From Sipunculus nudus (lineage: Eukaryota; Annelida; Sipuncula; Golfingiida; Sipunculidae), in contig CM049306.1 in NCBI GenBank assembly GCA_026874595.1, forward strand, positions 26,959,519-27,023,518: 64,000 nucleotides of DNA, written 5' to 3'. The position numbers and the translations under genes were made by a program. Shown here in pieces: positions 56,901 through 64,000 of this stretch (its first letter is position 1; the number at the start of each line of letters is the position of its first letter). Under the pieces are notes generated by a model. The model saw only the letters and a list, made by a program, of their open reading frames with translations. It was not told the origin of the DNA and did not search any database.

Positions 56901-59900
56901 GCATGAGTGGCAATATACATACCGGTAGGTGGCATTCAGTCTCAGTGATCAAAGGGGGGAAGGGGTGTCAGTATCAGGTGATGATTAGTTCAGTTCCCAT
57001 TGTGTAAACAGTGATACAAACACTATTTACTCATTAAAGATATGTGAATGATTAAGATATATTGTTCAAAATTCACTGACATAACTTGAAAATATTGAAC
57101 AAATTATTTTGAAAGAGGCATATTTTATCAAAATTACTTGTATATTTTATATAAATGCTGTACTGTTGTACCTGCTATGTACTACCATTGAATGTTTGGT
57201 GTCTGTCAGGCGTCTGTCTACTGGATCTACTGCTTGTCACAGCAGTCATTTAATGGATTCACATTGAACCGTGTATATTTTTGTACTTCATCTTTACCAA
57301 TTAACAAGCATATACAGTGAAACCCCTCTGAGGCGGACAGACATGGGACCGGACGATTTGTCCTTTATAGCGGGGTGTCTGCCCCAGAGGGAGTCAGGCC
57401 CAGGAGTTCCGGTTAAAACCAAGTATGGGACTAAAACAACCATGAAAGCTGTTATCTAATATTTGATCTTACATATATGTTACATATGAATAAAATTAAT
57501 TGCAACCGGTTGTTGTTTTATTTTAAGCCTCAGATAAGGCTTCTATTATTAACTGGAACATTACTGTCATTAGTTGTGAGAAAATAATATTCTAACATTG
57601 ATCGACATCGACTGGACTTACTAATAGGCCTCTCAACATATTTCTGCACTAGGTCCGTAAAATTTCTTAATTACTCACTCCTTCCATGATATTAAAAGAA
57701 TCCTTATGGAATAAATTTATTTAAGATATCTCGTTCAAGTTCTGTTAAAAATCCTACATGATTGTAAACAAATGTGAAAAATAAATGTGTGATTTCATAT
57801 GCACCCAATGATTGGTAGTTGGGGCTCATTTCCATGATGCAAATGTTACAGGTTTTGGGATTGGCTCCCGGCCCAGGCAAGAGTTCATGACCCGTGACAG
57901 TGATCATGCGAATGTGTTATTGTGAGTTTATCTGAGCGCCAAAGTCGCAATACAGGTGCATTATAAACGTCTTTGATCGTCTTTGATCTAAAGCCCCACT
58001 GAGCCCCCGTCCAGGCGAGAATTCATGACCCATGACTTTTATCGTCCGGAAGTGTAACAGATAAGTCATTATCCTTGCTCTTGATCCTATGTTACTAAAT
58101 AATCTGGCCCAAATTCAGAATGAATAAATCTGTGAATTCTGTCATTTTGTGGGCACTGCTATTGATAAAAGGATAAATATCTTTAAATGATCCAACTGAA
58201 AAGTAAGGTAAATTGAGTGAACTAGCCCAGGTCTTGTATTCTTGGTGATTTATGCCTAAATAATAAGAACATTTCCTGATATAAGGCGTACCAGAAACAA
58301 TCCATATTTGCAATTTCAAAGTATTTCTGCCGACATCGATCGTAGCGGCTGCTTGGGTGTCTGTTAGCCGGGGTGATTTTAGCCATTGGGCAGACAAAAA
58401 GTGTCCGTTGTCCTGAATAGTGGGGTGTCCGCCCAAGAGGGGTTCTTAAATGAGAAAATATGCTCGGTTGACCCAAAAACTGTCTTTTAGGTGGGGTGTC
58501 CGCAGCCTGGGGTTTCACTGTAGCTTGTTTTCAAGAAGACTAAGAAAACAACAGTAATGATTTCAACATTTCCTGTAAGTCAGTAAATAGCATAAGTACA
58601 CCTTCCTTGTCATTTTGCATATTAAACAGGGAAACCTCTGTTTATGGCCTCCTCTCAATTGCAGACACTTGAGGTGATCAGAGAAAAGTACACTGAGAAG
58701 TCTATAACCTCTTTAATACAGGTCCCACCAGTGTAACTTTTTTTTCAGCTTATTATAATAGCACCCTCCATTATGTGTAGCCTCCCTTGCCCACCTGACC
58801 ACTCATTCACTGACCTGTCATGGCGTGCTGCTGAATATGCCCTCATGGTTCTTTTTATTGTCAGTGTTTGCATGGGAAGCTTACGAGAAAGGGGCAGAGG
58901 TTAATCTACAGGCAGATCCCACCAAGCTGGAGTTCCTATCTAAAGAGTATCAGAAGAGGAAGGAGGACTATAAGACTGACCAGAAGGGCAGCATCCTGGC
59001 CAAGTATGGTGGTGAGGAGCACCTGGAGGCCCCGCCCAAACAGCTGCTCATGGCTCAGACGGTCAGTAGTCATCACTTATATTATGTCTCTGATAAAACT
59101 GTCAGTAGTAAACATGTGTATCACAGCTCTAATAAAACTTTCAGAAGTAAACACTTGTGTCACAGCTCTGAAAAAACGGTCAGTAGTAACACTTGTATTA
59201 CGGCTTTGATAAAACTGTCTGTAGTAAACACCTGTATCACAGCTTAGATAAGACTGTCAGTAGTAAACATTTGTTTTACTGCTCTGATATAACTATTAGT
59301 AGAAACACTTGTTTCACAGCTCTGATAAAACTGTTTGTACTAAATACTTGTAATACAGCTCTGTAAAAATATTAGTTCTAAACTTGTATATACTTGTTTC
59401 CTGGCTCTGATAAGAAACTTCAGTTTGTCCATATAGATAAAAAGTTGTGTACTCTGTAGTTTGGTAAATCTGCTGGTGATGGATACTAATTGATAGGGCT
59501 AATGATACATTATCTCATGACAGGATATGCACCCAAATGTTTATATAACTTTAGTTACTGTGATAAAAGCTGTAGGAGCAGTGTTGAAATGTATGCTCCA
59601 CTCACCAAAGCTGTACAAACTAAATTGACCTGCTGATTGTTGCCACCAGGTCATTGGTCATCTGAAGATCCCATCATGAAACTTTTAACCAATCAAATTT
59701 AATCTATCCAGTTTTACCTTCATTACCTTTTGCCAATCAAATCCTGTGACACACAGGTTCAATTTGTGGAAAATTGTCCAATATCTAAACCCATGGCATT
59801 ACCTTTTATCAGGGCCTGCTTGACAAGCGGTGACCTATAGTGATCACCGTGTCAGTCCGTCCTTTCATCCTTCTGTCCTTTCGTTAGTGACACTTTCATT

Positions 59901-62900
59901 TGCACGCGATAACTCAACAACAACATACTTCAGCTTTCCCAAATTCTCAGGGATGTTTGGTACATATGAGGGCTCCAGACCTGTTGAATTACAGACCTGT
60001 CGGAATTCCAATATGGCCACCACAGCCCAATCACTAATTTTCTTTCGCGCGCGATAACTCAACAACATACTTCAGCTTTCCCAAAGTCACAGGGATGATT
60101 GGTACATATGAGGGCTCCAGACCTATCGAATTACAGACCTGTCAGAATTCCAATATGACCGCCACAGCCAAGTCGCTGATTTTCTCTCAAGCAAGATTTC
60201 TCAACAACAACCTACTTCAGCTTTTCCAAAATTCACAGGGATGATTTGTATACCTATGATGGCTTCTGACCTATTGAAATAAAGACTTGCTCAAAATCAA
60301 ATATGGCCAACAAAGTACAATCGGTGATTTTCTATTGCACACATTCTTTCAGACATATCTTCTTTTATATTATTTGAACCAGTAGGATTTTTATGCCCCC
60401 GCCACAAAGTGGCCGGGGCATATAGTTTTACCCATGTCCGTCATTCCGTCCTCCCAAAATCAAACAGTTGTACGGACTTTTTTTCGCAATGCCTGCAGAT
60501 ATTGGCCTGATTTTTGGTGTGTGGGCAGATAATGACCAGTTACAGATCGAGTTCGCGTTTCGTCCTAGTTGACCTACTTTTGACCGTTTTACGGCTCCTT
60601 AACTTAGAAAATTTCATGAAAAATAGAAATTTTCATGACAAATACACATATACAGACTTTTTTTTCGCAATGCTTGCAGATATTGGCCTGATTTTGGGTG
60701 TGTGTGCAGATATTGACCAGTTACAGATCAAGTTCGCGTTTCCTCTCGGTTGACCTACTTTTGACCGTTTTACGGCTCCTTAACTTAGAAAATTTCATGA
60801 AAAATAGAAATTTTAATGACAAATACACATTTCCGAATTTTTTTTCGCAATGCCTGCAGATATTGGCCTGATTTTTGGTGTGTATGCAGATATTGACCAG
60901 TTACAGATCGAGTTCACGTTTCCTCCCCTTTGACCTCCTTTTGACCATTTGCGGCTCCTTAACTTAGAAAATTTCATGAAAAATAGAAATTTTCATGACA
61001 AATACACATGTATGGACTTTTTTTCGCAATGCCTGCAGATATTGGCCTGATTTTTGGTGTGTATGCAGATAATGACCAGTTACACATCGAGTTCGCGTTT
61101 CGTCCCAGTTGACCTACTTTTGATTGTTTAACGGCTCCTAAACATAGAAAATTTCATGAAAAATATAAATTTTCATGAAAAATGTACATGTACAGCCATT
61201 TTTAGCCCTCAGCTCATAGGCTGATGGGCTATTGTTGTCACCCAAGCTGTCCGTCTATCCGTCCATCTGTCTGTCGGGTGTCCGTCCGTCAGTCCGTCCG
61301 TTCCACGTCTGTTTACTTTTACCTTGTGAGCGGGATATCTCTAAAAGGATTCACTGTTGGAATTTTATTTCCTCAGTGAAGATGTATATCGATAAAATCT
61401 GGGTCGAGTTCGAAGATGGGTGACCTTGACCCATTTTTCTACATTTTAGAGCTGATTATAGAAAATCATTCAGAAGCTTATATCTCAGGAACCATTGTGT
61501 GGATTTTCACAAAACTTACTATGATCATTGGGACTGATGGTCTGTACGTGCTGCACAGTTTTGGTGGCGTCACCTGCAATTTCTCATTTTTTAATGAAAT
61601 TTTATCGGATTTTTCAATTTTGGCCTTTGTGCAGGATATCTCCAAAGGTATTCAACTATGGAACTTCATTACTTCAGTGCTTTTGCATCATATTTACAAA
61701 ATCTTGGTCAGGTTCAAAGATGGGTGGTCTTGACCTACTTTTCAAGGTCACAGAGCTTAGTATAGAAAACAAAACTTAGGGGGATATTTCTCAGGAAGCA
61801 TTTGGTGGATTGTTATAAAACATGGTACATACCTCTCCAATTTAAATTTATAACTGATTACCAGCTTTTGCTAATATTCTAGTTTTGCAATGCAATGCTT
61901 ACAGATACTGGCCCAATGTTTGGTCTGTGGGCGCATAATGACCACTTACAGGTCGAGTTCACGTTTCGTCCCAGTTAACCTATTTTTGACCATATGACAG
62001 ATCCTGAATATAGAAAATTTCATGAAAGACAGAAATTTTTATGAAAAATGCATATGTATGGACTTTTTTTCACAATGCCTGCATACTGGCCTGATTTTTG
62101 GTGTGTTCCTTGATAATGATCCGTTACAGATCCAGTTTACATTTTGCCCTTCTTGACCTACTTTTGACCATACAACACCTCCTGAACTTAAAAATTTTTT
62201 ACAAAATTTAACAAATGTTTCTAATTTGCCCCAGGCGGGGGCATTTGTGTCGTACCGACACATCTAGTTTCCTCATGCATATGGATAAATACTTGTTTCT
62301 ATTTGTCATATTTTTCAACTTTAACCTTAATTTTTTACAGAACTTTTCAGTTCTGTAGTATAATCTATGCTAGCTTCATGTTAATCAGTACAGTAGGATG
62401 TTCCATGCTAGGCTCATGTTAAAGGCTAAGTTTGTTGATTTTATATCATGGTCAGACTCAGATCTGTGCAGGACATTATAATATTCACAATCAGACAATG
62501 TATTTCACTGTGCTTACATTGCAGGAAGACTATGTGGAATACTCAAGGCATGGTACTGTGATCAAAGGACAGGAAAAAGCAAAGGTCAAGTCTATATATG
62601 AGGAAGATGTGTATATAAACAATCACACAGTAAGTGTTTACTGTACCCAGGGTCATCATAATGCCTTACATGTTATTTATATTAGCACAAAGGTATGTCA
62701 TTAAAAATACCTGGCTAAAATATGAACAGCAGCCTTTTGGCCATGGGTTATTTTTGATGTCATGCAGCTTTAACTGCTGTAATAAAAATATATTTACTAG
62801 TACCTAATATCCAAGATTTTTTTTCAGTATTCAGATAAAACCTGTGTGGATTTTGCACTATTCGGATATATATGGAGTTTATTTGTTTATCAATTCTACA

Positions 62901-63866
62901 AAATTCCAAAGGAGTACTAAAGATAAAGAATTACACTTTTGTTTGCTTTGTTTCTTTCTTTTATGGCTTTATTTTATTATTGTTTACTTTTTAAATAGTT
63001 TATGAAAATAACCTCCTGAAAACATGTATGAAAGACACAAGTTCAAAAGATGCTTGTGAAGATACATATAAAGTTTCATGTAAGATTCAAGTAAATACAA
63101 ATATAAAGATCCTTGTAAAAGTTTGTAACAGTACATGTAAATGTGTATGTATAGGTGCATTGAGAGTAAAGCTAGCTCACCTAGCTTATGTGTTCAGTCG
63201 ACCAGTGATTATATGTTTTTTTTTTTTTATTTTACAGAGTGTATGGGGTTCGTTCTGGAAGGATGGGCATTGGGGATATAAATGCTGTCATTCCTTCATC
63301 AAAGAATCATACTGCACAGGGGAAGCGGGGAAATCTGCAGAAGAGGTAACACATTTTCTAAATAATGAAGACCATAACATAATAATTGATACACCATGCA
63401 TTTAAGTTTATGACGTAATATTTGATATACTATTAATATAAGTTAGCTGTTTCACTGTAAATGATTAAAATGTTGAAAGATGACATTTATTCAGAATTCA
63501 AGTGCCAAGTGCCTTCTTGGGTGCTCAGTAGCTGATAAATGAATAAATTCTTCATGAAAGTTGAATCTGAATTTACCTATAATCTTATATATACATTTTA
63601 ATGAATAAATGCTTCGTGAAAGTTGGATCTTAATTTGCCTTGAGTGTAAGTGCATGGTCCCTTATTAGGCTGTTATTATTACATTTGGCCGGTGATCAGG
63701 CTTAAATTATACAAAAAAAAACTAATTTTGATATAGAATAATTTTCTCTAGATATACTGAATCACATCTGATACTTACAAATGTGTTATTTCATTGTGTT
63801 ACACAGACTACCATTCCTCATTTGGAGGAGGCCTCAGAACCAGAACCTGTCAGGTCCCTGATGGAG
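38735..63866 (+). CDS. SLU7: SLU7, second-step pre-mRNA splicing factor (12 coding exons, 3' end outside window)
   Basis: Spliced CDS: 38735-38913, 39754-39904, 42891-42971, 43315-43479, 51389-51445, 55406-55534, 55931-56028, 56282-56349, 58865-59061, 62525-62629, 63238-63345, 63807-63866. It gives 466 residues with every phase consistent. It matches vertebrate SLU7 throughout: the REDWKK start region, [10 protein letters not shown], a CCHC zinc knuckle (C122, C125, H130, C135), [66 protein letters not shown], and WGYKCCHSF with YCTGEAGK. Known role of the family: nuclear factor that acts at the second catalytic step and in 3' splice site choice. Human SLU7 is 586 residues, so the lysine-rich C-terminus is outside the window. 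The acceptor at 38726/38727 shows a 5' UTR intron. Confidence 0.97.
39754..39904 (+). CDS. SLU7: SLU7 coding exon 2
   Basis: The acceptor is TTTGTTTCAG and the donor AAG/GTAGGA. It encodes [10 protein letters not shown] and then [14 protein letters not shown], ending YHRGVQK. Matches the SLU7 N-terminal conserved block. Confidence 0.96.
39905..40938. other. SLU7 intron 2, 5' part without a gene
   Basis: No conserved frame on either strand. The 142-codon plus-strand frame here is exon 2 running into the intron. Confidence 0.5.
40939..41538 (+). mobile_element. Family-2 Helitron-like element, 600 bp, one-unit copy
   Basis: It starts with a variant of the family 5' hairpin (CCGCCAAAAC AGA GTTTTGCCG, then ATACTATG). 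It contains the family phrases (CACATGTGAACTG, GGCGCCACCTGCAACCATTT). It ends TGATTTTGGCAAATACA, then CCTGTATTCTAG at 41535-41538, followed by T. It is in SLU7 intron 2 in the sense direction. Confidence 0.8.
41663..42615 (+). mobile_element. Family-3 Helitron-like element, 953 bp
   Basis: It starts TCCCTAGACAAAGTCGGGAG with a loose 5' hairpin and ATACTATG. The core has repeated GGGGTCATGACCTT units and a GGTGGTGCCACC copy. It ends TGTCTGGGGATAC, a GCACC-TGC-GGTGC hairpin, then CTAG at 42612-42615 before T. The sub-terminal pair GTATCCCTAGACA / TGTCTGGGGATAC is inverted. A longer relative is at 49532-51269. Confidence 0.75.
42626..42651. repeat. (TA)n microsatellite
   Basis: A short TA run just 3' of the family-3 element in SLU7 intron 2. 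Confidence 0.95.
42891..42971 (+). CDS. SLU7: SLU7 coding exon 3 (zinc knuckle)
   Basis: The acceptor is TTTCTGTAG and the donor GAG/GTAAGA, phase 0 on both sides. It encodes [19 protein letters not shown] with the C-x2-C-x4-H-x4-C zinc knuckle characteristic of SLU7. Confidence 0.97.
43315..43479 (+). CDS. SLU7: SLU7 coding exon 4
   Basis: The acceptor is GCTTTACACAG and the donor GAG/GTAAGT. It encodes [20 protein letters not shown] and [16 protein letters not shown], the most conserved SLU7 block after the zinc knuckle. 55 residues, phase 0. Confidence 0.97.
43630..46110 (+). mobile_element. Helitron-like element related to A, carrying a nested Helitron
   Basis: It begins TTTTCAGCTCAGCTGACTAT with the same terminal hairpin and (CCGT)-type tract as A. 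Its body matches 35340-36110 and 52380-52930. It is split at 43984/45444 by a family-2 element. The 3' boundary is not sharp: similarity to other copies fades near 46000-46110 in a C-rich stretch. SLU7 intron 4, sense direction. Confidence 0.6.
43985..45443 (+). mobile_element. Family-2 Helitron-like element, 1459 bp, with related empty site
   Basis: It starts TCCGCCAAAACGAAGTTTTG (5' TC, terminal hairpin) after host A, and ends with CCGTATTCTAG before host T. The left-end GTATCCGCCAAAA and right-end TTTTGGCGGATAC are inverted. The host sequence without the insert reads as in a sister element at about 53330 (TAATTGTTTTAAGTTATGGG), so the insertion is between A and T without target duplication, the Helitron mode. 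The core has four units of about 280 bp, each with two GGTGGCGCCACC palindromes. Confidence 0.85.
46412..49158 (+). mobile_element. Helitron-like composite element B' (inverted relative of 10514-16997)
   Basis: It opens TTTTTAGCTCAGCTGACTTT, then a (CCGT)/(CTGT) tract at 46463-46513, then about four family-1 units of roughly 340 bp, a nested family-2 element (47813-48975), and a tail ending CAGCTGAGCGAC, ATGACCCATGGGTCAC, CTTG at 49155-49158 before T. The tail and the nested insertion point match element B in NOA1 intron 2. Confidence 0.75.
47813..48975 (+). mobile_element. Family-2 Helitron-like element nested in B'
   Basis: It starts TCCTCCAAAACAAAGTTTTG (family 5' hairpin, slightly eroded) and ends with a GTAGTCG...CGGCTAC-type hairpin, CCGTATT and CTAG at 48972-48975 before T. 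The flanking host text (GGTGGAGCCACCTG before, TTTCTCTATTTTTGAGA after) belongs to a family-1 unit. Confidence 0.8.
49429..49465 (+). mobile_element. Isolated Helitron-like 3' end
   Basis: CAGCTGAGCGATGTGACCCA followed by TGGGTCCCTTGTT repeats the 3' terminal sequence of B', about 300 bp downstream. Only this end is recognisable. Confidence 0.6.
49532..51269 (+). mobile_element. Family-3 Helitron-like element, 1738 bp
   Basis: It starts TCCCCAGACAGGTCAGGGG after A and ends TGTCTGGGGATACTATGGCA, completing a perfect GGCACC-TGT-GGTGCC hairpin, then CTTG at 51266-51269 before T. The core repeats units with GGGGTCATGACCTTG and, further on, units with TTGGCATGTACATCCA and GGTGG(T/G)GCCACC variants. 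It ends about 120 bp before SLU7 exon 5. Confidence 0.75.
51389..51445 (+). CDS. SLU7: SLU7 coding exon 5
   Basis: The acceptor is CTATATCATAAG (a weak polypyrimidine tract) and the donor CAG/GTAAGT. It encodes [19 protein letters not shown], matching the KRTLKAQKL segment of other SLU7 proteins. The sequence between this exon and exon 6 is shorter than in human SLU7 by about 25 residues, so a small extra exon in intron 5 cannot be excluded. Confidence 0.9.
51446..52267. other. SLU7 intron 5, 5' part without a gene
   Basis: No recognised gene. The plus-strand 113-codon frame (51878-52219) and the minus-strand frames have no domain I can name. Confidence 0.5.
52268..54942 (+). mobile_element. 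Helitron-like composite element A' (inverted relative of 5154-9289)
   Basis: It opens TTTTTAGCTCAGCTGACTAT, hairpin, (CCGT)n at about 52317-52372. It contains two core units (52380-52925 and 53070-53590) and a unique spacer (53600-54900). It ends CAGCTGAGCGCTGTGACCCA, TGGGTCC and CTTG at 54939-54942 before T. The spacer is the near-exact inverse of 5930-7150. SLU7 intron 5, sense direction. Confidence 0.75.
55406..55534 (+). CDS. SLU7: SLU7 coding exon 6
   Basis: The acceptor is TTATTCTCAG and the donor AAG/GTGAGT. It encodes the acidic [20 protein letters not shown] and [15 protein letters not shown], near-identical to the conserved SLU7 core. 43 residues. Confidence 0.97.
55931..56028 (+). 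CDS. SLU7: SLU7 coding exon 7
   Basis: The acceptor is TTATTATTTCAG and the donor GA/GTAAGT (phase 2). It encodes [20 protein letters not shown] then [13 protein letters not shown], matching [20 protein letters not shown] of vertebrate SLU7. Confidence 0.97.
56282..56349 (+). CDS. SLU7: SLU7 coding exon 8
   Basis: The acceptor is GTTTTTCCAG and the donor CAAG/GTAAGA. It encodes [20 protein letters not shown], the [13 protein letters not shown] equivalent. 68 bases, the second shortest exon. Confidence 0.96.
56570..56835 (+). repeat. Imperfect direct repeat of about 170 bp in SLU7 intron 8
   Basis: GGCCTTCCCAACTTACACAT plus AGTGGAATATTTGCA occurs at about 56591 and 56760. A second shared phrase (TTACTTGTATCTCTGAAAG and TAACTTGTATCTCTGAAAGC) occurs at about 56728 and 56813, suggesting a degenerate tandem duplication. 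Confidence 0.75.
57315..58520. mobile_element. Tigger/pogo-like DNA transposon, 1206 bp, non-autonomous
   Basis: The ends CAGTGAAACCCC are a perfect 12-bp inverted pair, extended imperfectly to GCGGACA. TA flanks both sides (57313-57314 and 58521-58522). Sub-terminal GGGGTGTCYGCC motifs are typical of these elements. The open frames inside carry no DDE transposase motif I can identify. SLU7 intron 8. Confidence 0.85.
58865..59061 (+). CDS. SLU7: SLU7 coding exon 9
   Basis: The acceptor is TTATTGTCAG and the donor ACG/GTCAGT. It encodes [20 protein letters not shown], the [20 protein letters not shown] end and the region between, near-identical to human SLU7. Joining to exon 10 gives [13 protein letters not shown], as in the family, which fixes the donor at 59062. 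The same donor is repeated downstream in a 39-bp tandem array. Confidence 0.97.
59059..59420 (+). repeat. 39-bp tandem array seeded with the SLU7 exon 9 donor site
   Basis: Eight to nine copies of ACTGTCAGTAGTAAACACTT plus GTATCACAGCTCTGATAAA start exactly at the last codon of exon 9. Donor-like GT positions are 59062 (true), 59101 and 59179 (ACG/GTCAGTAGT, identical to the true one), and 59217 (GTCTGT). The copy at 59140 has lost GT (TTCAG). The first three unit steps are 39 bp, so reading continues in frame from exon 9 through about 59216. The next unit is 38 bp and shifts the frame. Confidence 0.9.
59818..60360 (+). mobile_element. Repeat element with three ~140-bp units (family 6)
   Basis: It begins near GCTTGACAAGCGGTGACC and a CAGTCCGTCC tract. 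Units carrying ATAACTCAACAACAACATAC and CTTCAGCTTTCCCAAA repeat at about 59907, 60050 and 60189. The layout resembles the Helitron-like families, but the 3' end is not clear. Confidence 0.45.
60394..62267 (+). mobile_element. Family-4 Helitron-like element, 1874 bp, with nested family-5 element
   Basis: It starts with the strong hairpin TGCCCCCGCCAC AAA GTGGCCGGGGCA and ends CCAGGCGGGGGCA, hairpin TGTGTCG-TAC-CGACACA, then CTAG at 62264-62267 before T. The sub-terminal GCCCCCGCC / GGCGGGGGC are inverted. Core units of about 180 bp carry GCAATGCCTGCAG at 60486, 60667, 60847 and 61027. Its 5' base pair is TG, not the TC of classical Helitrons. SLU7 intron 9. Confidence 0.75.
61203..61882 (+). 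mobile_element. Family-5 Helitron-like element nested in family 4
   Basis: It starts TTAGCCCTCAGCTCATAGGC with a hairpin (AGCCC-TCAGC...GCTGA-TGGGCT), followed by a (CCGT)/(CTGT) tract. It ends TTTTGCTAATATTCTAG at 61879-61882 before T. It splits a family-4 unit in its T-run (ATTTT / TTTTGCAATGC). Confidence 0.7.
62525..62629 (+). CDS. SLU7: SLU7 coding exon 10
   Basis: The acceptor is TTACATTGCAG and the donor ACA/GTAAGT. It encodes [20 protein letters not shown] and [11 protein letters not shown], near-identical to the family. 35 residues, phase 0. Confidence 0.97.
63238..63345 (+). CDS. SLU7: SLU7 coding exon 11
   Basis: The acceptor is a long T tract ending TTTTACAG and the donor GAG/GTAACA. 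It encodes [20 protein letters not shown] then [12 protein letters not shown], matching [20 protein letters not shown]. 36 residues. Confidence 0.97.
63807..63866 (+). CDS. SLU7: SLU7 coding exon 12
   Basis: The acceptor is TTGTGTTACACAG and the donor GAG/GTAGTG. It encodes [24 protein letters not shown] aligns with TLMELHQEK of human SLU7, after which the lysine-rich tail should follow beyond the window. The donor is followed by a G run (63891-63905). Confidence 0.85.
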
Positions 63867-64000
63867 GTAGTGTAGTAATATTCTTTATAAGGGGGGGGGG
63901 GGGGGCTGCATCTATTTTTTCCAAAATTTGAAACACAGTTTGTTCCTACAATAAATCTCTGATGAGTTTGAAAACAAGTGACCTTGACCTTGATCTTCAA

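Noticed and set aside
58095-58518. Minus-strand frames of 113 and 98 codons
   Set aside because: They lie inside the Tigger-like element, include its TIR, and show no transposase motif.
58868-59209. 113-codon plus-strand frame
   Set aside because: It is a second frame of SLU7 exon 9, extended by the open 39-bp repeat.

Overview
This window is nuclear DNA of an animal, most likely a mollusc (bivalve-like). It is AT-rich. Genes are split by conventional GT-AG introns, and the introns are packed with non-autonomous transposons of the kind common in molluscan genomes: terminal hairpins, (CCGT)n tracts, and tandem core units centred on the palindrome GGTGGCGCCACC. The species call is inference. 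The gene structures are read directly from the sequence.

Two conserved genes lie head to head. On the minus strand, NOA1 (mitochondrial circularly permuted GTPase) starts with an ATG at 20295. Seven coding exons were reconstructed down to 452, with every exon phase consistent, giving about 705 residues. The last exon(s) lie beyond the left edge. On the plus strand, SLU7 (second-step pre-mRNA splicing factor) starts with an ATG at 38735. Twelve coding exons were reconstructed to 63866 (466 residues). The lysine-rich C-terminus lies beyond the right edge. SLU7 also has a 5' UTR intron, because its ATG exon begins with a splice acceptor at 38726/38727. The upstream exon was not located.

The roughly 18 kb between the two ATGs holds no recognised gene. 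It contains a cluster of fold-back/TIR elements next to the NOA1 5' end (20.8-22.1 kb), a possible 4 kb TIR element containing a GC-richer island flanked by 205-bp direct repeats (24.6-28.5 kb), a 647-bp TIR element with an 8-bp TSD (30.2-30.85 kb), a 1.6 kb TIR element (30.9-32.5 kb), and Helitron-like remnants (35.3-38 kb).

The introns hold two hAT elements with perfect 8-bp target duplications, a nested set of TIR elements in NOA1 intron 2, a Tigger-like element, and at least five Helitron-like families. One Helitron-like insertion is supported by a related empty site.

The points I would look at first are these. (1) Two tandem repeats grew out of functional splice sites: a NOA1 exon 7 acceptor array and a SLU7 exon 9 donor array whose first three repeat steps stay in frame. 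(2) Every Helitron-like copy I could orient points with the transcription of its host gene, and the orientation flips between NOA1 and SLU7. (3) Several unrelated-looking families share one terminal layout: a 5' hairpin, a core, a 3' hairpin, then CTAG or CTTG before T. No prokaryotic, CRISPR or viral system was seen.
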